From Candidatus Sulfopaludibacter sp. SbA3 (GTDB lineage: Bacteria; Acidobacteriota; Terriglobia; Bryobacterales; Bryobacteraceae): DNA of 64,000 bases. Each line of letters opens with the position of its first letter. Position 1 is the stretch's first letter. Below, piece after piece: positions 1 to 7,651 of this stretch. The notes beneath the pieces are model-generated. The model did no database searches. It was not told where the DNA came from and saw nothing but the letters and a program-made list of their open reading frames with translations. The DNA lies in NCBI GenBank assembly GCA_945893365.1, contig CAMDED010000013.1:1-64000 (forward strand), in the 5' to 3' direction. The translations under genes and the position numbers were made by a program.

Positions 1-177
1 GGACCGCACAGACTTGCCAGATCACCCGCCCTCCTGCTCACGGCGTCGGCTCTCTGGCCTGGGTCATGGCACCGGGAGTCCCTGAACGAGCAAGGCGCTG
101 AAGTCCCCGCCAATTGGCCGTTTCTCCGGATTCCCGCTCAGAGCCGAAATAGTATTGCTGGTAGGAGAGTTTTGACA

Positions 178-1233
178 ATGCCAACTGCACTTCGAATACC
201 CGACTTAGCAGGAATAAAACGTACCATATCGTTTCCGCGTCTCATGGCTCGGTACGATCTGCACCTCAAGCCGCAACCCGGCAACTCTTATCGCGGGAAA
301 TGTCCGCTCCCGACCCACAGCAACGAAAAGGACGGCAACTCCTTCACCGCAACTCTCAAAGATAACGGCTGGGTGTGGGACTGCTTTTCTAATTCGTGCA
401 TTGCAAATCGCGGCGGGCGAAAAGGCGGGAACATTCTGGAGTTCGTCATGCTCATGGAGCGCGAAACGAGTCTATACAAGATCGGCTGCGCGCTCAATGA
501 GTGGTTCGGACTGAACGCCTGGCTCCTGAACGGAAGCGGTTCCCCTGGGGGTCGAGGGGGTGAGACCCCTCGGAAAACAAATGATGAATCCCAGCTTGCC
601 AAACAACTGGCGCCTGCAATACCAGCGGAGGAAAGCCAGACGGGTTGCGAAGAAAACAAGCCTCTCGGTTTTCAGCTTCAGCACATCGACCATAGTCACC
701 CATACCTCACGGATCGTGGTATCACTCCGGAAACCGCAGAACATTTCGGCGTCGGCTTCTTCCCCGGAAAGTCCCGGCTCCTGAACGGTAGGATCATCTT
801 CCCCATACACAATACCCGAGGAGATGGCAACCCCGTAGCCTACGCCGGGCGCTCTATCGACGGCGTGGAACCCAAGTACGTCTTTCCGCCGGGTTTCAAG
901 AAGTCCCTCGAACTCTACAACCTCCATAGGGTGCCGACAGACAGCAACCGCATCGTGGTTGTCGAAGGCTTCTTCACCGTGCTCCGCTTCCACCAGGCGG
1001 GCTGCCCCGCCGTCGTGTCCCTCATGGGGAGCGCCGCGTCAGAGGCCCAGATTCGCCTCCTGGCGGCATTTCCCCGCGTCACGCTATGTCTCGATCCGGA
1101 CGCGGCCGGGCGCGCCGCCGCAGCCTCACTTCTGCCCGCCCTGGCGTTTCTAACGCACGTGCGGGTCCTCGAACTCCCCGGCCAGCCGGATGAGCTGTCG
1201 CCGGAAACCATCACACAACTCGTGGGGGCCTAG
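178..1233 (+). CDS. CHC2 zinc-finger/TOPRIM DNA primase-like protein of the mobile element
   Basis: A DnaG-type primase-like protein of 351 residues. The N-terminal zinc-binding module shows CPLPTH and CFSNSC (Cys and His near residues 42-74), matching the CHC2 pattern. The C-terminal half has a TOPRIM fold signature: the acidic Glu in VVVEGFFTV and the DPD of LCLDPDAAGR. It is shorter than cellular DnaG and has no helicase-binding domain, as is typical of plasmid or element primases, so it probably primes replication of the element. The ATG at 178 is preferred over TTG at 172 because AGGAGA at 163-168 is correctly spaced from it. A terminator follows immediately. The family call is firm; the role in element replication is inferred. 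Confidence 0.85.
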   Translation: MPTALRIPDLAGIKRTISFPRLMARYDLHLKPQPGNSYRGKCPLPTHSNEKDGNSFTATLKDNGWVWDCFSNSCIANRGGRKGGNILEFVMLMERETSLYKIGCALNEWFGLNAWLLNGSGSPGGRGGETPRKTNDESQLAKQLAPAIPAEESQTGCEENKPLGFQLQHIDHSHPYLTDRGITPETAEHFGVGFFPGKSRLLNGRIIFPIHNTRGDGNPVAYAGRSIDGVEPKYVFPPGFKKSLELYNLHRVPTDSNRIVVVEGFFTVLRFHQAGCPAVVSLMGSAASEAQIRLLAAFPRVTLCLDPDAAGRAAAASLLPALAFLTHVRVLELPGQPDELSPETITQLVGA

Positions 1234-1246
1234 CTTCCGCACTACT

Positions 1247-1276
1247 CCCCCGCCCCTCACACGGCGGGGGATTTTT
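1247..1276 (+). terminator. Intrinsic terminator after the primase gene
   Basis: An 8-bp perfect GC stem (CCCCCGCC at 1247-1254 with GGCGGGGG at 1263-1270, 8-nt loop) is followed by ATTTTTGG. It lies 13 bp after the primase stop codon, so the zinc-knuckle gene downstream probably depends on read-through or its own promoter. Confidence 0.8.
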
Positions 1277-1292
1277 GGAAAAGGTGAATACT

Positions 1293-1562
1293 ATGTCTGA
1301 ACTCAAGACCGTCGTCGTTGAAACGTCCGCGAAAGTTGCGGAACTGAAGAAGCGGGAGTCCGAACTGGCCGAAAGCCGGAACACTCTCAAGACTCATATC
1401 CTCGGGCTCATCGACAGTCACGTCCTGGAACTTCGGGAGATCGGCTTCGATTACGTGCTGTCTGAAAAGGAGGCCAGCGCGACAGGCGGAAAGTCCCACG
1501 CGTGCTCGCGCTGCAAGAAACCGGGCCACACGAAAGCAACGTGCCCGGAAGTCAAGAAGTGA
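1293..1562 (+). CDS. Small coiled-coil protein with a C-terminal CCHC zinc knuckle
   Basis: An 89-residue protein. Residues about 1-45 are rich in Lys, Glu and Leu with heptad-like spacing and probably form a helix or coiled coil. The C-terminus carries CSRCKKPGHTKATC, exactly the CX2CX4HX4C zinc-knuckle pattern best known from retroviral nucleocapsids and eukaryotic RNA-binding proteins. Such knuckles bind single-stranded nucleic acid, so a ssDNA- or RNA-binding partner of the neighbouring primase is plausible but inferred. The ATG at 1293 is chosen because AAGGTGA is well placed before it; an in-frame TTG at 1275 is less likely. No named family is recognised. Confidence 0.75.
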   Translation: MSELKTVVVETSAKVAELKKRESELAESRNTLKTHILGLIDSHVLELREIGFDYVLSEKEASATGGKSHACSRCKKPGHTKATCPEVKK

Positions 1563-1627
1563 GCGCCGCTGCATCTCTTGGAGCCCCGATCATTCTAAGG
1601 CATCGAGCGCACGCTCTTTTGACCGTT

Positions 1628-1712
1628 CGGCCAAGTGGCCGGTTATTCAAAGACGACGGTGAACCCGAAACCGGGGCGGCCAACAGGCCGCCCCGAACAA
1701 ATCTATTTGTTC
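1628..1712. repeat. Cluster of three perfect hairpins between zinc-knuckle and membrane-protein genes
   Basis: Three consecutive palindromes: CGGCCA/TGGCCG (1628-1641), CGGGGCGGCC/GGCCGCCCCG (1672-1695, 10-bp stem, AACA loop), and GAACAAAT/ATTTGTTC (1695-1712, 8-bp stem, 2-nt loop). There is no long T tract, so this may be a terminator-like barrier, an operator or a structured leader. It occupies most of the 260-bp gap 1563-1823, in which no gene is seen. Confidence 0.7.
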
Positions 1713-1823
1713 TGAATCCGTTTGCAGGGATTTCGTTTCAGCAACAACGAAGTCACTGGGAGGGATGAAGGCAAAAACAAATCTCGCACTCGTCGTCACT
1801 TGCGTGAGAGTCCCTCATCAATC

Positions 1824-2618
1824 ATGAAAGGCGAAAAGTACCCAGCCGAATTTTGGTATACAATTCGCTATCAGCAAAAGGATGGCGACACGATGGCCGA
1901 TGTTTCCCGCTACCGCACCGGGTACGATGAAGGTCTGAAGTACAGCAGGTCGCCAGGCGCGTCGCTTGCGCGGGGTCTCTTGGCTCCGCTTGATATCGGA
2001 GAAGGCGACGACTGGCGCGCGGGGTATCAAGACGGTTTCAATGGCCGGCCGTTCAACCCTCCCCAAGCCAAGCCAGAACCCCAGGGGGCCTCGGGCTCCG
2101 GTGCTGACCTTGGCCTGGGTCCCTTTGGCGGGATAATCGCGATCTTCGCGTTTGTGATTCTCCCGCTGGGAGCGGTCATTACGTGGTTCATCGTCTTCGG
2201 TCCTGTGATCACGCTCTCCCTTGCGGCTATTGGCATCTTGTATTTCCGGTCTCCCTTCTTCCGATCCCTCAACGGTTATACCAAGGGCGCCATTGCCTCC
2301 TTTGTGCTTGGGGCCTTCATCAGCGTGCCGATGATCGTTCAATCGTATCGCGAGGGAGTTCGCGCGCAGTCTGCTGCCGGCTTGGGATGCTTCGTCTTGG
2401 GAGTGGCAGTTGCGTGCTGGTTCTTGTGGAAGGCCGACCGGAAATGGCACCGGCCTCTCAAAAACGTCGGTGCGGTTGGCTCGGTTATCGTTTTCATCTT
2501 GATGTTACTCTCCGGCGCGAGAATCTCGGAGATTGCAACGATGCTCCGTGGAATCGCGCTTTACTCCTTCATCGGATGGGGAATCTATCTCACTGTCCGC
2601 TGGGCAAAAAACCGCTGA
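1824..2618 (+). CDS. Multi-pass membrane protein of unknown function
   Basis: A 264-residue protein. The soluble N-terminal part holds two similar short motifs, YRTGYDEGLKYSR and WRAGYQDGFNGRPF, which look like an internal repeat. It is followed by a Pro/Gly-rich linker and then at least five hydrophobic segments (first GPFGGIIAIFAFVILPLGAV, last ALYSFIGWGIYLTVRWA). The start is uncertain: TTG at 1722 and ATG at 1893 (an AAGGA about 10 nt upstream) are in frame; 1824 is a compromise. It follows the hairpin cluster and precedes a convergent gene. No family is recognised; a role in conjugal or envelope functions of the element is possible but unsupported. Confidence 0.6.
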   Translation: MKGEKYPAEFWYTIRYQQKDGDTMADVSRYRTGYDEGLKYSRSPGASLARGLLAPLDIGEGDDWRAGYQDGFNGRPFNPPQAKPEPQGASGSGADLGLGPFGGIIAIFAFVILPLGAVITWFIVFGPVITLSLAAIGILYFRSPFFRSLNGYTKGAIASFVLGAFISVPMIVQSYREGVRAQSAAGLGCFVLGVAVACWFLWKADRKWHRPLKNVGAVGSVIVFILMLLSGARISEIATMLRGIALYSFIGWGIYLTVRWAKNR

Positions 2619-2674
2619 GGTGAAGCGTCCCCTCGGCGCCGCTCTCTTTCGGCAACCCCGGAAGAGCGAGCAAC

Positions 2675-2709
2675 AAAAAACCCCGGAAGGCGTGAGGTGC
2701 CAACCGGGG
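2675..2709 (-). terminator. Intrinsic terminator for the minus-strand gene at 2724-3032
   Basis: Read on the minus strand, CCCCGG and CCGGGG pair, with an inner GGC/GCC pair extending the stem, and six T residues follow (plus-strand A tract 2675-2680). It lies 14 bp past the stop codon of the upstream minus-strand gene, which supports that gene being real. Confidence 0.85.
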
Positions 2710-2723
2710 CTTCGATCTCCTCT

Positions 2724-3032
2724 CTACAGGCTGCAGGCCACTGGCTCACCCGCCGCAATCGCCTCGTTCAGGAAATCCCGGAACGTGTCGTACTTCTCGC
2801 GGAAGTACTCTCGGTCACGCTCGGCAAGAGCCGCCACTTGGCTCACGAACGTCTCCTCTCGCTCCGTCATCCAGTCCAGGAGGCAGCGCGCGCTATCGGG
2901 TGAAAGCGACCCGTCTTTTGCCATCGGCAATACATTCGCCCACCAGGAAAGCCCAAACTTCCACAACAAATCGGAACTGTTGTACGAGTCCCGGAAATAG
3001 CGTCCTTTGACGCCGTACAAATCTGCACCCAT
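2724..3032 (-). CDS. Hypothetical protein of the mobile element
   Basis: A 102-residue acidic, aromatic-rich protein with no membrane segment and no recognised domain. Its composition (many Asp, Glu, Tyr and Phe, ordered helical second half around EREETFVSQVAALAERDRE) looks like a genuine folded protein rather than a chance frame. An intrinsic terminator directly downstream and the small zinc-ribbon gene 65 bp upstream on the same strand suggest a short two-gene transcript. A TATAAA-like sequence lies about 25 bp before the ATG. Function unknown. Confidence 0.6.
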   Translation of the reverse strand: MGADLYGVKGRYFRDSYNSSDLLWKFGLSWWANVLPMAKDGSLSPDSARCLLDWMTEREETFVSQVAALAERDREYFREKYDTFRDFLNEAIAAGEPVACSL

Positions 3033-3097
3033 TGCAATTTTGAATGATTGGTTTATACTTCCGGATGACTGGTCACGGAAGTTAACGAGGCCCCCGC

Positions 3098-3250
3098 TTA
3101 CGCGAGGGCTTCTTCGTATCGGAAGGCGTCGGAATCATCGGCGTCTTCGTCCTCTAGGAACATCCCGCAGGTACGGCACACCAAGTCCATGGGTCCGAAG
3201 CGACTGAACACGGTGTCCGCTACGCAGGAGTCGCAAAAGCGTACGATCAT
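3098..3250 (-). CDS. Small zinc-ribbon-like protein (50 residues)
   Basis: An open frame below the usual length cut-off encodes a 50-residue protein with two CxxC pairs, CDSC (residues 6-9) and CRTC (residues 25-28), followed by an acidic tail (FLEDEDADDSDAF). The spacing of 15 residues between the pairs fits a zinc ribbon or rubredoxin-like knuckle. The frame is closed upstream by a stop, leaving ATG at 3250 as the only usual start. A GC hairpin overlaps the stop codon (GCCCTCGC/GCGGGGGC). Similar small zinc ribbons are common in phages and mobile elements; the function is unknown. Confidence 0.55.
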   Translation of the reverse strand: MIVRFCDSCVADTVFSRFGPMDLVCRTCGMFLEDEDADDSDAFRYEEALA

Positions 3251-3295
3251 CGGCTTTGTTTTTGGTTTACCGCGCTTACGACTATCGCGGACAGT

Positions 3296-3458
3296 GCCTC
3301 ACTCACTGCACCCTTTCAAGCCAGGGCTTTTTTCAAAACGCATTGTCCATCCGTTTTGAAAAAGTGGCCGCGTACTCGCGGACATGGAGTTTTGCGGGTC
3401 AAGGGATTTCGTCTTGACGCGCAAAAACACCCGTACAATGAAAGGGTCAGTGAGTAAG
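3296..3458. repeat. Long-range imperfect inverted repeat enclosing two strong hairpins
   Basis: GCCTCACTCACTGCACCCTTTCA-like sequence near 3296-3318 is the inverse of TGAAAGGGTCAGTGAGTAAGGC near 3439-3460, with one substitution and one 1-base gap. Inside lie a perfect 12-bp hairpin (TTTTTCAAAACG at 3329-3340, CGTTTTGAAAAA at 3352-3363) and a second hairpin at 3389-3428 (GTTTTGCG-GTCAAG with CTTGAC-CGCAAAAAC). Together they could extrude as a large cruciform. The right arm is the 5' end of the candidate structured RNA. Confidence 0.7.
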
Positions 3459-3780
3459 GCACCCGTACCTGTAAGGCACACCGTGGAGCGGAATGAGCCC
3501 CGGAGAATCGCCCTCCAGGGGCGGTTCAATCATAGTGTTGTCGCTACTGCGGCAACATCCTTGGGAATGACCGGAGGCCCGTTAGCCCCATGGAACTCTT
3601 CAGCAGAAAGAGTTCTATGGGGGTAGGGACCCGGTTGTTCCCCTGCCTCGCAGAGTTGCTTCGCAAGCTTTGCGGCCGCCAGCGCGTGGGCGTTTCAGTA
3701 GAAACGTCTACGCAGTCGCAAGCGGACGTGAAGTTTGCGAAGCAAAGGGAACTACCGCGTACGTTTGCGCGTACGCCTCA
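3440..3780 (+). ncRNA. Candidate structured RNA, resembling a solo HEARO/omega RNA
   Basis: About 340 bases without a credible gene form a chain of hairpins: 3497-3522 (GCCCC-GGAG with CTCC-GGGGC), 3536-3557 (9-bp stem, TACT loop), 3586-3622 (15-bp stem with one G-U, 7-nt loop), 3685-3712 (12-bp stem, AGTA loop), 3734-3746 and 3757-3776 (7-bp stem). Several single-strand-like segments (GTAAGGCACCCG, GGCCCGTTAGCCCC, AGGGACCCGGTTGTTCCCC) resemble, from memory, the HEARO/omega RNA that accompanies IscB nucleases. No IscB frame follows, so if the match is real it is a solitary copy. Strand and ends are inferred. Structure is seen; identity is tentative. The rest of the gap to 3976 shows no gene. 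Confidence 0.45.
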
Positions 3781-3976
3781 CGAATAAAGCTACCACTCAG
3801 CGCGGAGCGCAGCACACAAAGGACAGTGCCCCGTCCTCCCAATCAAATCCATACATCTCCTCTCACCTACCCCACCATTCAATACTTATCCTTCGCCGAG
3901 CGCGTCCGCTAAGTGCCAAGGCGTCAGTAGGATCGACATACAATTCGCTGCTCCCCGCGGCAGAGGCGCGGCAATC

Positions 3977-5284
3977 CTACCCTCCCATAAAGCGATTCAG
4001 CTTTTTGTCAATTCTTGCACGCGTCATACCGTGCACCGATCTGCTGGTTCGCTTCACAAGGGCACCGCTTACCTCGTCGCCCGCTCTCTTGGGCTCCGGA
4101 TTCGCACGGTACACGAGGTCATTCCGCTGCGGCACTTCGCGTTTCACGTAGTTGATGTAGAAGCAATAGTCGTTCAGGCGCATGAACGCCGTCGCCGGAA
4201 ATTGATTTCCCCATTCCTCGGCGATGAGCTGGGAATCTTTCCCACCGAGACGGTACGCAATCTCGATGTTGCAATTCCCGAACACTGCTTCCGGGTCGGG
4301 AAGTTGGCTCACGGTCTGCGTGGCGATTACCAGCGTCAGATGATACTTTCTCGCTTCTGCGAGAATCGTCGGGAAGTCGACGCCGTGCACGAAATTCTGA
4401 ACTTCATCGGCGAACAGAGTGTGGGGCCGCCGTTTATGTTCCGGAACGTTCTCCCTCTCGAGGGCTGCCAGCGACAGTTTGGAAACGATGAGAGAGCCGA
4501 GAATCGACGAGACATCCGCCCCGAGTCTTCCTTTCGAAAGACGGCAGAGCAAGATTTTACCCTCATCCATGATCTGCCGCAGGTTCAGCGTCTCCGCTGT
4601 TTGCCCTACGACAGCGCGCACAATCGGATTTCTCACAAACTCATTAATCTTGTTCATGGGGTGCGAAATGGCGTCGGCCTGGTCCCTCGCGGAGCGAGCG
4701 GAAAACTGCTTCCAGTAGTCGCGCGCATATGCCGGCGCCCTTCTCAAGCACTTGTGGCGGTACGTGATTGGCGACTTCCTCTGTATCTTTTGTTTCCGAA
4801 CCAGTGGGTTCATCAGAAATTTGGCGAGGGCCAAGATCGAGCGTTCGTCGGGATCTTGTTTTAAGATGGCCTCCGATGCGAAGGCAACAATTTCATTGCT
4901 TTGCGGTCCCCAGTATCCCTTCCAGACGGTGGAAAACATCGAGAGGATCGCGGAAACCTTCTTATGATCCTCTCCGGGGCCGTCGAAGAAGTTGAGGCCG
5001 ATGACGGGATCATCATACGGGTCCCACCAGATCATATCTCCCAGGCGGGATTCGGGAATGTAGTGAATCAAGTCGTCAACAAGCTGACCGTGGGGATCAA
5101 GAACCGTCACGCCGTCCCCTGCCCTGATCTTCTCCACGATCATGTTTTTGAGGATGGTGGATTTTCCGGTCCCGGTCTTCCCTAAAATCACCGGGTGCTT
5201 GTTGCCGGGAATGCTCAGGATGTTTTGTGGATTGCTCGCCTCGTATCCAATCTGAATTTCCATGGTGAATTGTTCCAGCCGCAC
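3977..5284 (-). CDS. TraG/VirD4/HerA-like conjugation ATPase (first of two)
   Basis: A 435-residue P-loop ATPase. The Walker A motif GKTGTGKST is near residue 40, Walker B is TLFADEVQNF, and VIATQTVSQL matches the sensor/glutamine motif of the TraD/TraG/HerA group. Unlike classic VirD4 there is no N-terminal membrane anchor; the P loop begins almost at once, as in soluble type IV secretion DNA-binding ATPases. It probably pumps or couples element DNA during transfer. It is the last gene of a minus-strand run from 8098 and is separated by 90 bp from the replication-relaxation gene. The start is GTG at 5284 or ATG at 5263; neither has a strong ribosome-binding site. Confidence 0.8.
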   Translation of the reverse strand: MRLEQFTMEIQIGYEASNPQNILSIPGNKHPVILGKTGTGKSTILKNMIVEKIRAGDGVTVLDPHGQLVDDLIHYIPESRLGDMIWWDPYDDPVIGLNFFDGPGEDHKKVSAILSMFSTVWKGYWGPQSNEIVAFASEAILKQDPDERSILALAKFLMNPLVRKQKIQRKSPITYRHKCLRRAPAYARDYWKQFSARSARDQADAISHPMNKINEFVRNPIVRAVVGQTAETLNLRQIMDEGKILLCRLSKGRLGADVSSILGSLIVSKLSLAALERENVPEHKRRPHTLFADEVQNFVHGVDFPTILAEARKYHLTLVIATQTVSQLPDPEAVFGNCNIEIAYRLGGKDSQLIAEEWGNQFPATAFMRLNDYCFYINYVKREVPQRNDLVYRANPEPKRAGDEVSGALVKRTSRSVHGMTRARIDKKLNRFMGG

Positions 5285-5374
5285 CTCGCGCCATCTATGA
5301 CACCCATAAGGGCCGAGGCGCTTGGCGCGGCTGGATTAAAAGAAGCTCGGCATTGCTGCCGCGCCGCAATCATT

Positions 5375-6163
5375 TTAGACGGTGTGATTGAAGCTGTGAA
5401 GTACGTCGTCCTTTGGGGAAAGAAAAATTGGCCCGTACATGTCCGCGCGGTACGCGTCCTGCCACGTCACCCAGAAGCGACCGGGATATGCGACGCCCTT
5501 TTTTCTGAAAAGCGCGACGAAGTTTCTTGCACGAAGCTCCGTGGGAAAAGTGATAACAACGCGGAAGTTCCCGACTTCAAGCCGCAGTTCCTTTTGCAGC
5601 CTGTCGGCGAAGTCTCCAGACTCGAAGTAGGCGTTGTACATCTCACATTTTTGGATGATGTCGTTTTCTTTTTTCCAATGCTGGCCCGGCTTTGAAATTG
5701 TGATTTCCCAAAAGAAGTAGCCCTCATCGCGGCCCTCCGGTCGGCCCACATGTTTGATGCCAGAGAAGAAGTCCGGAACACACTGCCGAGGTTTCAGAGC
5801 GCCCTCGTCGTTCCTTACCGAGGCGGCAAACTCAATGCGAGATGGCCGACGTTCGCAGGCAAGAACGGGGAAGCCGCGTTGCCCGGCCCCGGTGTGAAAA
5901 AGAACCTGCGCCCAGGTGATCTCGTTGGTGTGCTGCAAGGTGAGCGGACTTTTCTCGCGGATATGGGGCGGGTAGTACGTGTATTCCTCGTCCTTATTGT
6001 TTCGCGTGCGGGATAGGTATCCGGCATTCATGAGCTTCATGAGATCCCAACGGAGCGTGCGCTCGTTCAAGCGGCCGAACAGTTGCCGAAGATGTTCGGG
6101 TTTGAGGAACAAAAAGGTCTGGAAGGCGTCAAGGTACCGCTCGTGCTTTGGGAGCAGATTCAT
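5375..6163 (-). CDS. Replication-relaxation family protein
   Basis: A 262-residue protein starting MNLLPKHERYLDAF. The first half is a winged-helix-like segment (LKPEHLRQLFGRLNERTLRW, then LMKLMNAGYLSRT), and the remainder contains a nuclease-like region with WEITISKPGQHWKKE and a Tyr-rich stretch. This layout matches the replication-relaxation family found on plasmids and integrative elements, some of which act in DNA nicking or replication initiation. The ATG at 6163 is preferred: AGAGGA precedes it and the upstream ATPase stops just one base earlier, indicating translational coupling. The longer frame to 6301 would overlap that gene by 137 bp. Family call moderate; catalytic role inferred. 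Confidence 0.7.
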   Translation of the reverse strand: MNLLPKHERYLDAFQTFLFLKPEHLRQLFGRLNERTLRWDLMKLMNAGYLSRTRNNKDEEYTYYPPHIREKSPLTLQHTNEITWAQVLFHTGAGQRGFPVLACERRPSRIEFAASVRNDEGALKPRQCVPDFFSGIKHVGRPEGRDEGYFFWEITISKPGQHWKKENDIIQKCEMYNAYFESGDFADRLQKELRLEVGNFRVVITFPTELRARNFVALFRKKGVAYPGRFWVTWQDAYRADMYGPIFLSPKDDVLHSFNHTV

Positions 6164-6164
6164 T

Positions 6165-7649
6165 TCAGCTTTTCCTCTTGTTCCCGGAATAATCGTCGTC
6201 ATCGTGTTGTTGCTGCGGAGTGACAAACTGAAGCTCGTCGGCGGCAAGCCGTCGATCAAGGTCTTGGCGGGATATTGCTCCAACGCGGCGGTACAACTCA
6301 ATTATGTAGGCATCGAGGTCTGCCTTCAAGACGTCGTGCTCGGGCACGAACGGGATCTCAAGTTCAATTCCTGTCCGCGTCTCGGGCTGGAAGATGCAGT
6401 GCCGCCGCGGAAGGAATCTGATCGTCTCCGCAAAGAGCGAAATCTTTTCATCCCTCGTGTAATAGAGATCTACATCCTGTTCCTCCTGCACGGGCACAAA
6501 TCCCTTGGAAGTCGTAGTGCTGTCCCCTTCCTCGCGGCGGGTGACGGACACTCTCTCCTTTTCCTGCCACGAAGTAAGAAATCCGCGTCGCGAGGCTTTG
6601 ACTGCAAGCTCATTGATCGCCGGCAAAAACAACACTTGCGCCATGTGCGCCGCGTCGAAATAGTCCAGGCCCCCGAAGATGAAGCGTATCCGGCACTGCT
6701 CAAGTATGGAGGTCCGAAGATGGGGGCTGTCGAACTGCTGAAAATGGTGGAATATGGGACAAACGTGAAGCCCGAACTTGAGCGCCTGATCAAGCATGGC
6801 GGCAGCGTCCAAGGTCAGATACGCCTGGGCTTCGTCAAGATAGAGCGAATGCTGGCGCTTCCCAAACCCTCGTAGGAGAGCGCAGTTGAGATACTGCGAC
6901 AATAGAAGCGAAGCGAAGTCTCGCGCGCTTTGTGGATCTGCGCTTTTGCTCTGGCCGAGATTGACCAGGACGCTTGCGCCTTCATCCATTAGTGTTCCGA
7001 TGTCAAGGGTGCCATTGAGAAACCGATAGGCCGGAGAGCAGACCAAGTCGCCGAGACGGTTCTTGGTGGAGCCTGTAAGCCACTCCCACTCTCGTGCGTT
7101 GGTAAGGGCATTTAGGTGCTGCCACTCGGCCTTGTGGCGGAGGGATTTGACTTCGCGAATCGCGCGCGTGCGCAGCAGTTTGTTGGGCAGGTCCAGAAGA
7201 TGCATCGCGGCGTGTGGCGGGGTGCCCGTCTCAATGCAATAGGAAACCAAGAGTCCGCACACTCTCCGAAAGGTAGGCATGTCGTGGACGCTTTCCAGAC
7301 CATAGACTTTCGCGACGGTGGACAAAACCCGGTCGGTCTGGACTTTCAAGTCGCTGCCGTCACTTTTGAACGGGTTGAATCCGCAGACGAAGGATGGATC
7401 GGAAAGGTCGATCGGGACAATGAAATCGTCGAGGCGATACCTGGCGCACCAGCGGAGGATAGAGTGATACGTCTTGCCATGCCAATCGACGAGGGTCAGT
7501 CCCTGCCGCTCGATGATCCGCTGTCTAATGATCCACTCGACAAGTTTAGATTTTCCCAGTTGGCTGGCTCCCATCGCCATCGCGTGGCTGCCGGAGCAGA
7601 GGCCCTCCTCAAGAAAAACCAGCCGCTTGCGGTGGCGACCTATAAACAC
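6165..7649 (-). CDS. Second, divergent TraG/VirD4-like ATPase
   Basis: A 494-residue P-loop protein with Walker A GASQLGKSK near residue 28 and Walker B SLYLDEAQAY. The fold is that of conjugative coupling/FtsK-HerA ATPases, but the sequence is clearly distinct from the first ATPase of the element; a long C-terminal extension (after LTSWQEKERVSVTRREE) ends in a poly-Asp, Gln-rich tail. It starts with GTG two bases after the stop of the small membrane protein, so the two are probably co-translated, and the membrane protein may anchor it. It may be the coupling protein proper or a DNA-processing ATPase working with the replication-relaxation protein. Confidence 0.75.
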   Translation of the reverse strand: MFIGRHRKRLVFLEEGLCSGSHAMAMGASQLGKSKLVEWIIRQRIIERQGLTLVDWHGKTYHSILRWCARYRLDDFIVPIDLSDPSFVCGFNPFKSDGSDLKVQTDRVLSTVAKVYGLESVHDMPTFRRVCGLLVSYCIETGTPPHAAMHLLDLPNKLLRTRAIREVKSLRHKAEWQHLNALTNAREWEWLTGSTKNRLGDLVCSPAYRFLNGTLDIGTLMDEGASVLVNLGQSKSADPQSARDFASLLLSQYLNCALLRGFGKRQHSLYLDEAQAYLTLDAAAMLDQALKFGLHVCPIFHHFQQFDSPHLRTSILEQCRIRFIFGGLDYFDAAHMAQVLFLPAINELAVKASRRGFLTSWQEKERVSVTRREEGDSTTTSKGFVPVQEEQDVDLYYTRDEKISLFAETIRFLPRRHCIFQPETRTGIELEIPFVPEHDVLKADLDAYIIELYRRVGAISRQDLDRRLAADELQFVTPQQQHDDDDYSGNKRKS

Positions 7650-7651
7650 GG

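Noticed and set aside
3411-3439. TTGACG and TACAAT as a sigma-70 promoter for the hairpin-rich RNA
   Set aside because: The spacing is only 14 bases, and the TTGACG falls inside a strong hairpin (3389-3428), so the match is more likely part of that palindrome.
6164-6301. Longer replication-relaxation protein starting at 6301
   Set aside because: It would overlap the upstream ATPase by 137 bp; the start at 6163 has a ribosome-binding site and the expected one-base spacing.
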